A stretch of 64,000 bases of DNA from NCBI RefSeq assembly GCF_000969885.1, contig NZ_CP009501.1:2184908-2248907 (forward strand), given 5' to 3'. Positions 1 through 10,895 of the stretch are shown in pieces (position 1 is the stretch's first letter; each line of letters starts with the position of its first letter). Below the pieces are notes generated by a model. That model was given only the letters and a program-made list of their open reading frames with translations, had not been told where the DNA came from and ran no database searches. A program made the position numbers and the translations under genes. Origin of the DNA: Methanosarcina thermophila TM-1 (GTDB taxonomy: Archaea; Halobacteriota; Methanosarcinia; Methanosarcinales; Methanosarcinaceae).

Positions 1-1806
1 GCTGTCTTCACAGCAGGCACTCCTTCTCCCGAAGTTACGGAGCTAATTTGCCGAATTCCCTTAACTGAATTACTCCGACACGCCTTGGCCTTTTCAGCCA
101 GGGGCACCTGTGTCAGTTCTCGGTACGGACATTTAGCAGCCTTTTCACGGGTCCCTGGGTGCAACCGACTTGCGACCTATTCACAGATTCACCCGCTTCT
201 CGCCATTACGGCTCTCCACGGGTTTCGCTGCTTAGACGGAGCGACGACTCCGCTCGGCCTGCCCTGAGACGTCAGACTAAATTGCTAAATGGTACAGGAA
301 TATTAACCTGTTTCCCTTTCGGCGTACTCGAGTTACGGTACGTCTTAGGACCGACTAACCCTCGGCTGACGAACATTGCCGAGGAAACCTGGCCCCTTCG
401 GCGGAAGGGATTCTCACCCTTCTATGCTGCTACTATTACCAGGATTTTCGTTTGCGAACGGTCCACAGGACTTCACAGCCCTGCTTCTGTCCGAACGCAA
501 CGCCTTCCTACAAGATTACCTTGCGGTACTCCGTGGTATCGGTGGTCGACTTGAGCCCCGTCAATTTTCGGGGCCCCAAACCTCGACTGGTGAGCTGTTA
601 CGCACTCTTTAAAGGATAGCTGCTTCTAAGCTAACCTTCCAGCTGTCTTGGGCTTGGGACGCCCTTTAGTGTTAACACTTAGTCGACACTTGGGGACCTT
701 AACCACGGGCTGGGTTGTCTCCCTTACGGACTACAAGCTTACCCCAGCAGTCCGGACTCCGACCTTCTCAGACGACGGTGGGTTTGGAGTTTGACAAGCG
801 GGCGAGGGGTTTCCCCCCCGGAACCGCCAATCAGTGCTCTACTCCACCGACGATCTCCAGTCAGGTCATGCTGCGGCATGTTTCGGAAGGAACCAGCTGA
901 TGCCGGGTTAGATTAGCATTTCACTACGAGACGCAGGTCACGCGAATGATTTGCAGATCAACACCGCTTGCGGTCCTCCACGTAGCTTTCGCCACGCTTC
1001 AACCTGCCCACGCCTAGATCACCCGGCTTCGGGTCGTGTCCCGGTGACTCCACGCACTTGTATACGCCGTGCCTCACTCAAAAGAGCTGCGCACATGTTG
1101 CTTTCGCTTCGGCTGCCCAATTTAATGGTTAGCCATCGCCACCAAAACACACTCCCTGGCCCGTTCTTCAAAACGTAAGATACGACACTGGCAGTGGTAC
1201 TCGTACTGCACCCTCGCGAGTGTTTCCTTCGTACCAGAGATCCTTTCATGCCGTATCGTTCCATCACTACCAGGTTTCAGGCACTTTGCACCTCCCTTCT
1301 CGGGGTACTTTTCAGCGTTCGGTCACCCTACTATTTCGCTATCGGTCTCAAGGAGTATTTAGTTTTGGAGGTTGGTGCCCCCCAGATTCCCGCACGATAT
1401 CCAACGCACGGTACTCAGGGACATGTTCCGGTCTTTTGGTTTACACATACGTGACTGTCACACTCTATGGTCTGCCGTTTCAGGCAAGTTCTGCTTAGCC
1501 GTCAGACGTTTGAACAGCCCTGCAACACCACATTTCCCCAAGGGGATTCGGTTTGAACTGTGCCGGTTTCACTCGCCGTTACTCACGGCATCTCAGTTGA
1601 TTTCTCTTCCTGCTCCTACTGAGATGTTTCAATTCGGAGCGTTCCCGATCATTACTGATCACTATGGAGAGGTCCCATTCGGAGATCCCGGGTTCATTGG
1701 CTCCTTGCGCCTACCCCAGGCTTATCGCAGCTTGGCACGTCCTTCATCAGCTCTTGAGCCGAGCCATCCACCTGATAGCATAGCTCCTGTGTATCCTAAC
1801 CAGGTC
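1..1806 (-). rRNA. 23S ribosomal RNA, 5' part (cut by left window edge)
   Basis: The minus strand reads as the first ~1,800 nt of an archaeal large-subunit rRNA. The 5' end lies near 1800-1810, where the minus strand gives CTGGTTAGGATACACAGGAG and then the conserved helix region containing GATGAAGGACGTGCCAAGC. The remaining 3' part and the 5S gene lie outside the window. The gene follows 16S and tRNA-Ala in the same direction, so this is a standard 16S-tRNA-23S operon. The exact mature 5' end is an estimate. Every open frame in this stretch is spurious. Confidence 0.96.
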
Positions 1807-1828
1807 CAGTAAGCGTCCAGTATACAGC

Positions 1829-1905
1829 ACCTGTACATGACTTCATGTACCTGCGTGTCAACGCAGGCAATCCACCCTTCCCCGGAAATTTATTTCCCGG
1901 GTGCA
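1829..1905 (-). other. Spacer hairpins between tRNA-Ala and 23S
   Basis: Two clear inverted repeats lie in the spacer. The arms GTACATGA (1833-1840) and TCATGTAC (1843-1850) are separated by 2 nt. The arms CCCGGAAA (1881-1888) and TTTCCCGG-type (1893-1901) flank a short AT loop. They probably shape or bound the 23S processing region. The exact cleavage sites cannot be read from sequence. Confidence 0.5.
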
Positions 1906-1911
1906 CAAAAA

Positions 1912-1984
1912 TGGACTTGCTGGGATTCGAACCCAGGGCCTCTGCCTTGCAAAGGCAGCGATCTTCCATCTGATCTACAAGCCC
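1912..1984 (-). tRNA. tRNA-Ala (anticodon TGC), in the 16S-23S spacer
   Basis: The minus strand folds as a 73-nt tRNA. The acceptor pair is GGGCTTG/CAAGTCC with discriminator A. The anticodon stem is CTGCC/GGCAG around loop TTTGCAA (anticodon TGC), and the T-loop reads GGTTCGAATCC. CCA is not encoded, because A-rich sequence follows directly. An alanine tRNA in the 16S-23S spacer is the usual arrangement in euryarchaeal rRNA operons. Confidence 0.97.
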
Positions 1985-2019
1985 AAGAGAGACTAGAGAT
2001 CCACAGTGGACCTCTGGTT

Positions 2020-2058
2020 GAGGATTTTGTTTCGGTTTATCGGCATCTGGGTGGTGAG
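2020..2058 (-). other. 16S processing stem, 3' arm
   Basis: On the RNA this segment, just after 16S, pairs with the 5' leader at 3656-3692. The plus-strand segment 2046-2058 (TCTGGGTGGTGAG) is complementary to CTCACCGCCCAGA at 3656-3668 except for one G-U. The segment 2020-2037 pairs with 3672-3692 around a small bulge. This is the long stem that archaea cut at a bulge-helix-bulge to release pre-16S. The pairing is seen directly; the cleavage is known biology. Confidence 0.8.
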
Positions 2059-2068
2059 TTTTTTGCTT

Positions 2069-3545
<1,477 letters not shown>

Positions 3546-3655
3546 TTGTGTGTCGCACACTGAAAATTAAAGGGCTTGGTCGCAGAAACTGCACTAACAA
3601 CTATCAATTCAGTTATTCCAGTTCCGCGATGATCTGTATTTGTTTATGATAAACT

Positions 3656-3692
3656 CTCACCGCCCAGAATTAACCGAACCGACAAAATCCTC
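3656..3692 (-). other. 16S processing stem, 5' arm
   Basis: This is the leader-side partner of 2020-2058. The two segments 3656-3668 and 3672-3692 pair with the sequence that follows the 16S gene, so the 16S transcript would be closed into a loop by this helix. Confidence 0.8.
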
Positions 3693-3775
3693 GTCAGACA
3701 GGAAAAAACTCCTGACTCCATTAAAAGATGAAAGAGATATGTGATTTAACCCACGCAATCATCTTGCGCAGGATC

Positions 3776-3804
3776 ATATACAAGACATTTCTTGTATATA
3801 AAGC
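3776..3804 (-). promoter_or_regulatory. rRNA promoter module 1 (nearest to 16S)
   Basis: On the minus strand the box TTTATATA (3795-3802) matches the archaeal TATA box. It is directly followed by an inverted repeat ATACAAGA..TCTTGTAT (3778-3797) spanning TATA box to start region. Transcription would start about 25 nt downstream, near 3772, leaving a leader of roughly 225 nt before 16S. It is one of three similar modules. Confidence 0.65.
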
Positions 3805-3842
3805 TTTGCATCATTCCATATTGCTTTTTTAGTTATGGGAAT

Positions 3843-3870
3843 AATACACAATTATTTCTTATATATGAAG
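3843..3870 (-). promoter_or_regulatory. rRNA promoter module 2 (diverged)
   Basis: The minus strand reads TTCATATATAAG followed by an AT-rich stretch with partial similarity to modules 1 and 3. It sits about 67 nt from module 1 and 71 nt from module 3. It is the weakest of the three. Confidence 0.4.
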
Positions 3871-3912
3871 ATTTGGATTATTTCCTTCAGCACATTTGAT
3901 CTGTGTGCGGAA

Positions 3913-3942
3913 CATATACAAGGCATTCCTTGTATATAAATC
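3913..3942 (-). promoter_or_regulatory. rRNA promoter module 3 (distal)
   Basis: It is nearly identical to module 1: TATA box TTTATATA (3933-3940, minus) and inverted repeat ATACAAGG..CCTTGTAT. The near identity over about 29 nt, 138 nt away, argues for a duplicated core promoter feeding the same operon. Confidence 0.6.
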
Positions 3943-4317
3943 TTTTCCCGCGAAGGGGTTTAAACAAATTTGAAAGATGGAAATTGAGAGTAGTTAAAAG
4001 ATTTCAAAAGAGTAATCCTTTTGAATCCTTAACTTTATCCGTTTTTGCAAACCGTTGTTATAGAACAACGCCTCAGGCGCCTTTTGTTACCGTTTTTTAG
4101 ATCTCGTTTTTTAAATTTCGTTTTTCTGGCGCCTTCAAATTTCGTTTTTCAATTTTCGTTTTTAGTTCCCTTGGTCGTCTTGTGACGCCCTGAGAAGCAA
4201 CCCTAGAAAGGTGTATCTAGTATAAATAATTTTCTATCAACAACTCAAAAATAAACTTAAATCAAACTTCAAAAAACTCTCGTGGGTTTTATATACCAGA
4301 AATCTACAATCAAATAG
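3943..4317. other. Intergenic region between rRNA promoters and leuA
   Basis: No gene is seen here; the one open frame (3903-4100) has no start context or family signal. The stretch holds a GC-rich hairpin with arms near CGCC/GGCG at 4068-4082, and then several direct copies of AAATTTCGTTTTT-like sequence at 4100-4165. On the plus strand a TATA box TTTATATA (4288-4295) lies about 23 nt before the first leuA start codon (4318), so the leuA mRNA would be nearly leaderless. Confidence 0.55.
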
Positions 4318-5893
4318 ATGATTACCATGAATGTAAGAACTGAAAGAAGGGATCGATTTTTACATCGAACCCATACGGGATAAAACGATAACTATTTTTG
4401 ACACAACACTGCGCGACGGAGAACAAACCCCTGGGGTATCTCTAACTTCTGCTCAGAAACTGGAAATTGCTTATCAACTTGATAAACTCGGGGTAGACAT
4501 AATAGAAGCCGGATTTCCTATCTCATCAGAGGGAGATAAAGAATCCGTAAAATCGATTTCTAATGCCGGGCTGGACGCTGAGGTCTGCGGACTTGCCCGT
4601 GTGTTGAAAAAAGATATCGATGCCTGTTTTGACAGCGATGTAGGACTTGTGCATACTTTCGTCCCTACGTCTGAAGTACAGCGAAAATATACCATAAAAA
4701 AGAGCCAGGAAGAAGTAATTCAAATGGCTGTGGAAGCTGTACAGTACATCAAAGACAATGGGAGAAAATGCATGTTCTCTGCAATGGATGCTACAAGAAC
4801 CGAGCCCGAGTATCTCATAGAGGTTTTCAAAGCTGTGCAAGAGGCAGGCTGTGATATAATTAATGTGCCTGACACGGTTGGCGTTATGGTACCATCCGCA
4901 ATGTACAGGCAGATAAAAGACATCGCAGCCGAGATAAGAATCCCCATCGATGTGCATTGCCATAACGATTTTGGGCTTGCCGTAGCAAATAGCCTCATGG
5001 CAGTCGAAGCAGGTGCATCTCAGGTTCAGGTTACAGTAAACGGTATAGGAGAAAGGGCAGGAAATGCTGATCTTTCCCAGACAGTGATGAGCCTGATCGC
5101 AATATACGGAGCAAAAACAAATATTCGGACTGAATACCTTGTAGAGACCTCGAAATTGGTTGAAAACTATACGGGAGTCAGGCTTCCTCCGAATACACCT
5201 GTTGTAGGGCAGAATGCCTTTTCCCATGAATCAGGAATTCACAGCCAGGGAGTTCTTGAAAAATCCGATACTTTCGAACCCGGAATAATGACACCTGAGA
5301 TGGTAGGTCACAAACGGCGTATAGTGCTTGGAAAACACACAGGCAAACACGCAGTCAAACAATCTCTCGAATCCGCAGGCATAATAACCAACGACAAGCA
5401 GCTCGATGAGATTGTATCCCGAATTAAAGAAATTGCAAATAAAGGGAAACAAATTACAGATGCGGATCTCAATGCAGTTGCTTCTGCCGTGCTGGGGAAA
5501 GCAAGTTCGGAAGAGGAACTAATTAAGCTTAAAGAAGTCTCCGTAATGACCGGAAACATTCTGACTCCTACTGCAGTAGTCAAGGCAGACATTGAAGGCA
5601 AGGAAATCATCTCAGCAAAAACAGGGGTTGGTCCTGTAGATGCCGCTCTCAATGCTGTAAGGGACATCCTGGGAGAAAATAATCATTTCAAACTTCAGGA
5701 ATTCAGGATCGACGCAATTACAGGCGGAGCAGATGCGCTTGCAGATGTATATATAGGACTTGAAAATGAAAAAGGCAGAATTGTGACTGCACGATCTGCA
5801 AATCCGGACATAGTAATGGCTTCTGTAGAAGCCCTTGTAAATGCCATGAATCTACTGTATAAGAAAGAAAAAAAAGCTAAAACAATAGGATAA
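4318..5893 (+). CDS. leuA: 2-isopropylmalate synthase family protein, N-terminal frameshift
   Basis: This is a DRE-TIM metallolyase of the LeuA/CimA/AksA group. It condenses acetyl-CoA with a 2-oxoacid, most likely 2-oxoisovalerate for leucine. The active-site motif DTTLRDGEQ sits at about 4400-4426, the HCHND metal site near 4960, and a full C-terminal LeuA dimer/regulatory domain covers the last ~120 residues. AksA homologues lack that domain. With the frame restored the protein is about 520 aa, fitting LeuA. The frame of the motif is closed by TAA at 4334 and has no ATG or GTG before the motif. ATG 4318 or 4327 is in another frame that stops at about 4381. Removing one G from the GGG at 4349-4351 joins M-N-V-R-T-E-R-R to I-D-F-Y-I-E-P and the motif without a break. 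The gene is therefore a real frameshift mutant, a sequencing error, or a frameshifted start. CimA is the alternative function. Confidence 0.8.
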
Positions 5894-5958
5894 GGACTGT
5901 ATGTTCGTTTTTCGGGTTTGTATTCCATAAGCCATGTATAAAAGTAAAATAAAATGAG

Positions 5959-6732
5959 ATGGAATACAAACCCATGCCTTATCCAATTATTGATTCTCAC
6001 TGTCACCTTGATTTTCCCAAATTCAATCGCGATAGGGAAGAGACTATTCTCCGAGCCAGACAAGCAGGAGTTGTCGGAATGATCAATTCCGGAATTTCCT
6101 TGAAGGGCAACCGTATGAGTCTTGAGCTTGCGGAGAAAAACGCAGATATTCATGCCACACTCGGGTTAAGTCCCGATATTGGCAGGGGAGGTACGGATAA
6201 AGAAATAGATGCTATCCTCGCCCAGATTACAGCCAATGCAGGAAAAGCAGTTGGCATTGGGGAGGCAGGCCTGGATTTTCAAGACTGCAAAACAAATGAT
6301 GAGCGGGAGAGGCAGACTGCAGCATTCAAAAAAGTGGTCGCACTTGCAAAAGATCTGGACAAACCTCTTGTAGTGCATGCCCGGATGGCTGAAGCTGAAG
6401 TATTGAAGCTTGTCAAAGATATAGATACGGTTATCTATCACTGCTACAGCGGCTCTGTTGAGACCATGCAGGAAATCGTGGATATGGGTTACTACATTTC
6501 TCTGGCAACAATTGTATGCTTTTCTAAACATCACCAGGATCTTGCAAAAGCCGTGCCACTGGAAAATCTGCTTCTGGAGACTGACAGCCCTTTTCTTTCT
6601 TCCCACAAAGGCAGAAACGAGCCTGCCTTCATAGTAGACTCTGTCCCTGTTGTAGCGCAGATTAAAGGTATAGATCCGGCAGAGGTCGCGAAATCGACTA
6701 CCAGAAATGCACGCAGGGCTTTTAATATTTAA
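5959..6732 (+). CDS. TatD family metal-dependent hydrolase
   Basis: It is a TIM-barrel amidohydrolase-fold enzyme of the TatD type; relatives are metal-dependent DNases. Visible metal ligands are HCHLD near residues 14-18, GEAGLDF near 97, VVHAR near 138, YHCYSG near 160, and ETDSPFL near the end. At 257 aa it has normal length. ATG 5959 gives 257 aa; ATG 5974 (M-P-Y-P-I-I-D) is also plausible, with GAGATGG upstream of it. It follows leuA on the same strand after 65 nt but has no obvious functional link to leucine synthesis. The cellular substrate is not known. Confidence 0.9.
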   Translation: MEYKPMPYPIIDSHCHLDFPKFNRDREETILRARQAGVVGMINSGISLKGNRMSLELAEKNADIHATLGLSPDIGRGGTDKEIDAILAQITANAGKAVGIGEAGLDFQDCKTNDERERQTAAFKKVVALAKDLDKPLVVHARMAEAEVLKLVKDIDTVIYHCYSGSVETMQEIVDMGYYISLATIVCFSKHHQDLAKAVPLENLLLETDSPFLSSHKGRNEPAFIVDSVPVVAQIKGIDPAEVAKSTTRNARRAFNI

Positions 6733-6929
6733 AATCTGAGACCTTAAAAAGCCAGAAGTGAACCTGAGAATAACATAAAGAGTTCAGGGAAAAGAGCAAG
6801 AAAAGCCTCAAGGAAAAAAGTAAGGAAAAAATAAGAAAAAAGCAAGGAAAAAAGAGGAATAGAGGAATAAAAGAGGAATAGAGAAATAAAAGAGGAATAC
6901 AAGAATAAAAGAAGAATAGAGGAAAAACT
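6733..6929. repeat. Purine-rich intergenic stretch
   Basis: The plus strand is almost only A and G. It has repeated AGGAATAGAGGAATAAAAG-like units (about 6850-6925) ending in the GAGGAA ribosome-binding site of the next gene. No terminator or RNA gene is seen. Confidence 0.6.
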
Positions 6930-7571
6930 ATGGAAGTCCGGTACATTTGCCCCACAGCCTACGATTCCAGCGTATATCTGGTAAATGGAAAAGTCCTGAT
7001 CGATGCGGGAATGAACAGCGACCTTATTATCAAACAACTGGAGAAGTATATAAAGCTGACAGACCTGGAACTCATAATCCTGACTCACTGTCATTATGAT
7101 CATGCCGCAGCAGCGGCAGTAATTGTAGAAAAGAGCGGCGCGAAAGTCGGAATACATAAAGCTGACCTTGAATGTGTAAATGACGAATATCTCAGCGTGT
7201 CGGTACTCTTTGGGGAGAAGGCCCCTACGGTTAAGCCCACTGTTGCATATGAAGAAGGAGATAAAATTGACATAGGCAATGGGGAATACCTGGAAGTTAT
7301 CCATACGCCAGGACATTCAAGAGGAAGTATCTGCCTCTATGAACCAATCTCAAAAAGTCTATTTTCTGGAGATACGGTGTTTCCAGGCGGGAGTTTTGGA
7401 AGAATGGATTTCGAAGGCTCAGAACCCGAAAAAATGGTTAGTTCTATAGAAAAACTTACAAAATTGGATGTAAAAACGCTGTACCCTGGACACGGAGCTC
7501 CTACAGACAGGGATGGAAACAGCCAGATTATGGCTTCATACAGAATGTTAAAAATGATGATGGGAGAGTAA
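6930..7571 (+). CDS. Metallo-beta-lactamase-fold hydrolase (glyoxalase II-like)
   Basis: This soluble 213-aa enzyme has a complete di-metal MBL site: H53, H55, D57 and H58 in THCHYDHA, then TPGHSRGS near 130, SGDTVF near 146, and the last histidine in YPGHGAPTD near 187. The layout matches hydroxyacylglutathione-hydrolase-like thioesterases, but archaea lack glutathione, so the substrate is open. The start is firm: GAGGAA lies 6 nt before ATG 6930. Confidence 0.9.
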   Translation: MEVRYICPTAYDSSVYLVNGKVLIDAGMNSDLIIKQLEKYIKLTDLELIILTHCHYDHAAAAAVIVEKSGAKVGIHKADLECVNDEYLSVSVLFGEKAPTVKPTVAYEEGDKIDIGNGEYLEVIHTPGHSRGSICLYEPISKSLFSGDTVFPGGSFGRMDFEGSEPEKMVSSIEKLTKLDVKTLYPGHGAPTDRDGNSQIMASYRMLKMMMGE

Positions 7572-7688
7572 AGCAGTCCATAAAAACGAGTCATAAGGAT
7601 AGTCAGAGTGTGAAGCGGTAGGGACTATAAAGCTTCCAGACACTATTTAAGTGGAAATAAAAGAAAATAAGGAGCCTTAAAGCAAATT

Positions 7689-9980
7689 ATGGCTATAGAT
7701 ATAGCAGTTTCAAAGAGAAATAAGAATTTGAGCTCGGAGAAACTAAACAAAGAAAAACCTGGCAGGAAAACAGGTATTTTTACTCCAAAAAAGACTGAAA
7801 TGGAAGAGAAAGTAAAAGAAAAAACTAAATCAGGCACAAAACCCAGGATGAAATCTGGAAAAGCCGAAGGAAAAAAAATAGAAGCAAACCCCTCGATAGA
7901 AGCAGGAGAAAAATCATCAGGAGTAAAATCTCCTAAAGAAGCAGGGGAAAAATCGGAAAAAAGATCCGAAGCTAAACAGGGAAAGAGAAGAAGGAAAGAA
8001 AAACCTGTTTCTTCCCTTATACCTGTATCGAAGTTCCTTCCAATGAGCCTGGAGGAAGTTAAAGCTCGCAGCTGGAAAGAACTTGACATTATTCTGGTTA
8101 CCGGGGATGCTTATGTAGACCACTCAAGTTTCGGCACGGCAATAATAGGAAGAGTCCTTGAAGACGCTGGTTTCAGGGTAGGAATAATTGCCCAACCTCG
8201 CTGGGACAGCCCTGAGGACTTTAAAAGGCTTGGAAAGCCCAGGCTCTTCTTCTCTGTGAGTGCAGGAAATACTGACTCCATGGTAAGCAACCTGACCCCA
8301 GGCCTGAAACCCAGAAAAAAGGATGCTTATTCCCCAGGAGGCAAAGCAGGGCTTCGCCCGAACCGGGCAGTGATTATCTACTCGAACAGGATAAAAGAAG
8401 CCTTCCATGATGTGCCTATAGTGCTGGGTGGAATTGAGGCTTCTTTACGCCGTTTCGCCCATTACGATTACCTTTCCGATAAAGTCAGGCAATCCATTCT
8501 GGCTGACGCACCTGCTGACCTTATAGTCTACGGTATGGGAGAACTCCAGATTGTGGAAATTGCAAAAAGACTGCAAGCCGGCGAAGATATCAAAAATATC
8601 AAAGATATTCCAGGCACAGTCTGGAAGATGGAAGTTAAAGCCTGGAAAGAGCTAAAAGAAAGAATCCAGGCGTTAGGAAACAAGGAAAGTACTGAAAATC
8701 CAGAGAAAAAAGAAAGAGTGGAAAATCCAGTTAAAAGATCGGATAAACCGGAACAGGAAAAAGCTGAACAAAAAAACTGGAAAATTACAGAGGATGAAGC
8801 CGAATTTTTAAAGGAATATATCGAAATCCCTTCCTTTTCAGAGGTTTCTCAGGATAAAGCAGCTTTTGCAAAGGCTTTTCGCATGTATTTCGAGGAACAG
8901 AACCCTGTTACCGGAAAGGGAGTTATCCAGCTTCACCCGAAAACTGTAATTGTACAGAACAAACCAATGCGCCTTCTGACAGAAGCTGAAATGGATCATG
9001 TATATGAACTGCCTTTTACTGGCGAAGCCCACCCTTCCTATACCGAGCCAATTCCTGCCCTGGAAATGATAAAATTCTCCCTGACAACACACAGGGGTTG
9101 TTTCGGAGGCTGCGCTTTCTGTGCAATTACAGAACATCAGGGTCGCATGATTGCAAGCCGCAGCATCGAGTCTGTTCTGCGTGAAGCTAAAAGACTTATA
9201 GAGAGACCGGATTTCAAGGGTATCATAAACGGAGTCGGTGGCCCAAGTGCAAACATGTACGGAATGAAGTGCAGAACCTGGGAGAAAAAAGGAGCCTGCT
9301 TGGATAAGTCATGCCTTTATCCTCGCATTTGCCCTGCACTTGATACCAGCCACAAAAAGCTGATCGAACTCTTACGCCGCCTGCGCGAGCTTCCAGGGAT
9401 CAAGCAGGTCTTTACAGGTTATGGAGTGCGCTATGACTTGGCTCTTAAGGACGAAGAGTATCTCGAAGAACTTTGCGCTTACCATATTAGCGGACAATTG
9501 CGAATTGCACCTGAACATTTCTCAAGGCAGGTCACGAATACAATGTGCAAACCCGGAAGAGAAGTTTATGAAAAGTTCATCAAAAAATTTGAAGCTCTTA
9601 ACCGAAAGTGCGGCAAAGAACAGTACATTGTAAATTACCTGATGTCAGGGCATCCGGGGTGCACCCTTGAAGATATGGTAGAGATGGCAGAGTATGTGAA
9701 GGAACATGGGGGCTATACCGAACAGGTACAGGATTTCACCCCAACACCTATGACTGTATCCACCTGCATGTATTATACAGGCCTTGACCCGTTCACAGGC
9801 AAAAAAGTATATGTTGCAAGAAACAAGAAAGAAAAAGCCATGCAGAGAGCTCTTATGCATTACAGGAATCCTGCAAACTACGAACTTGCATATGAAGCTC
9901 TGGAAAAAGCAGGAAGACTTGACCTTGTCGGAAATGCCCAAAAATGCCTGATTAGAAGAAAAGAAAGGAGAAAAAGATAA
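7689..9980 (+). CDS. YgiQ-type radical SAM protein with lysine-rich N-terminal extension
   Basis: It is a UPF0313/YgiQ family radical SAM enzyme. The 4Fe-4S cysteine motif CFGGCAFC lies near residue 470, in the middle of the protein as is usual for YgiQ, after a B12-binding-like N domain (DIILVTGDAYVDHSSFG near 130). Residues 1-110 are a highly charged Lys/Glu/Ser extension without a fold, and a second charged insert sits near 335-365. These explain the 763-aa length against roughly 600-700 in bacteria. The reaction of this family is not established. AAGGAG upstream at about 7670 supports ATG 7689. Confidence 0.9.
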   Translation: MAIDIAVSKRNKNLSSEKLNKEKPGRKTGIFTPKKTEMEEKVKEKTKSGTKPRMKSGKAEGKKIEANPSIEAGEKSSGVKSPKEAGEKSEKRSEAKQGKRRRKEKPVSSLIPVSKFLPMSLEEVKARSWKELDIILVTGDAYVDHSSFGTAIIGRVLEDAGFRVGIIAQPRWDSPEDFKRLGKPRLFFSVSAGNTDSMVSNLTPGLKPRKKDAYSPGGKAGLRPNRAVIIYSNRIKEAFHDVPIVLGGIEASLRRFAHYDYLSDKVRQSILADAPADLIVYGMGELQIVEIAKRLQAGEDIKNIKDIPGTVWKMEVKAWKELKERIQALGNKESTENPEKKERVENPVKRSDKPEQEKAEQKNWKITEDEAEFLKEYIEIPSFSEVSQDKAAFAKAFRMYFEEQNPVTGKGVIQLHPKTVIVQNKPMRLLTEAEMDHVYELPFTGEAHPSYTEPIPALEMIKFSLTTHRGCFGGCAFCAITEHQGRMIASRSIESVLREAKRLIERPDFKGIINGVGGPSANMYGMKCRTWEKKGACLDKSCLYPRICPALDTSHKKLIELLRRLRELPGIKQVFTGYGVRYDLALKDEEYLEELCAYHISGQLRIAPEHFSRQVTNTMCKPGREVYEKFIKKFEALNRKCGKEQYIVNYLMSGHPGCTLEDMVEMAEYVKEHGGYTEQVQDFTPTPMTVSTCMYYTGLDPFTGKKVYVARNKKEKAMQRALMHYRNPANYELAYEALEKAGRLDLVGNAQKCLIRRKERRKR

Positions 9981-10071
9981 AAGCTCTTCGCATACAAATT
10001 AGAATGAGTCGGTTAACGGTCTTTACCTGAGAGGTTATGAATCAAACACGACATCCTTGCACGTAGCACTA

Positions 10072-10365
10072 TTAAAGTCCCTGGCACTCACGCCAGAAAG
10101 CCTTCAATTTCCCACTTACCTGCCCGCAGTAAGTATTAAGAGATCTTTCCTTGATCTCAATTACCAAGTTTGCCTCACCATCCCAGCTAAAGTGGGCAAC
10201 AATTCCATTTCCTTCAAGCATTCCGGAATTCCCGGATTGGACTTCGATCCCATAATCCTGAAGCTTTTTCTTCATGCAGGAAAAGACTTCAGGAGTCACG
10301 TTTTTGAATCTAACCCCCTGGCAGCCTTCAGTATCAATCTTTCGTCCGGTCATACTAAATCCCAT
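10072..10365 (-). CDS. Small conserved protein, downstream copy of a tandem pair
   Basis: I do not recognise a family. The protein of 93-97 aa aligns end to end with its neighbour at 10382-10639. Shared features are V-R/K-F-K/H-N-V-T/S-P-E near the start, CMKKKL, a G-N-x-G turn, F-x-WDG in the middle and C-x-G near the end. A start at the second Met (10353) would match the length of the neighbour better. It is soluble, with an alternating alpha/beta pattern. It lies 16 nt after the neighbour's stop, so the two form an operon. Confidence 0.7.
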   Translation of the reverse strand: MGFSMTGRKIDTEGCQGVRFKNVTPEVFSCMKKKLQDYGIEVQSGNSGMLEGNGIVAHFSWDGEANLVIEIKERSLNTYCGQVSGKLKAFWRECQGL

Positions 10366-10381
10366 ACTGGTCCAGATGTTT

Positions 10382-10639
10382 TCAAGAACCGTGACATTGT
10401 CTCACAAATTGCTTTATTTTCATGGCTGCGACTTCACAGCTAACGATGAAAGGTTTTTCTGTGATTGTAATCGTAAGATTAGACTGCCCGTCCCACTCAA
10501 AATCTGCAGTAATCCCTTTGCCAGATAGTTCTCCTCTATTTCCTGGCGGAACATGGATGCCAGCATTCTGAAGTTTTCTCTTCATGCAATTGAATGTTTC
10601 AGGAGAAACATTATGAAATTTTATAGGTTTACAGCCCAT
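10382..10639 (-). CDS. Small conserved protein, upstream copy of a tandem pair
   Basis: It is a paralogue of the next gene (see 10072-10365), 85 aa from ATG 10639. That start has AGGTGA about 7 nt upstream and is preferred over the longer reading from 10684. The core motif is FEWDGQSNLTITITE, equivalent to FSWDGEANLVIEIKE in the partner. The function is unknown. The pair looks like a tandem duplication that has since diverged. Confidence 0.7.
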   Translation of the reverse strand: MGCKPIKFHNVSPETFNCMKRKLQNAGIHVPPGNRGELSGKGITADFEWDGQSNLTITITEKPFIVSCEVAAMKIKQFVRQCHGS

Positions 10640-10895
10640 TATCTTTTCACCTAACCCATCTCTAAAGCTCATATCCAGCCGCAAAATCCAGTAAAGAAAG
10701 GTCGTTTTCCTGAAATAAAAATATGATGTTATACGTCGTTAATAGAGACTAGATAGTATCTACCTACCATAGAGGATAGGATTAATTGTTAAGGAACAAA
10801 AAAAGAGAGGATTGAGCCGATCAAACCGGCTCTTGGTAGAATTACTCAGAGGCAGGCAGTTAAACTTAAAATATCCAGACTCAGAAATAGCCAGA

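Noticed and set aside
3903-4100. 65-codon open frame between rRNA promoters and leuA
   Set aside because: It overlaps the distal rRNA promoter, has no ribosome-binding site and shows no family pattern.
4526-5227. 233-codon frame antisense to leuA
   Set aside because: It is a shadow of the leuA coding strand with no start context or family match.
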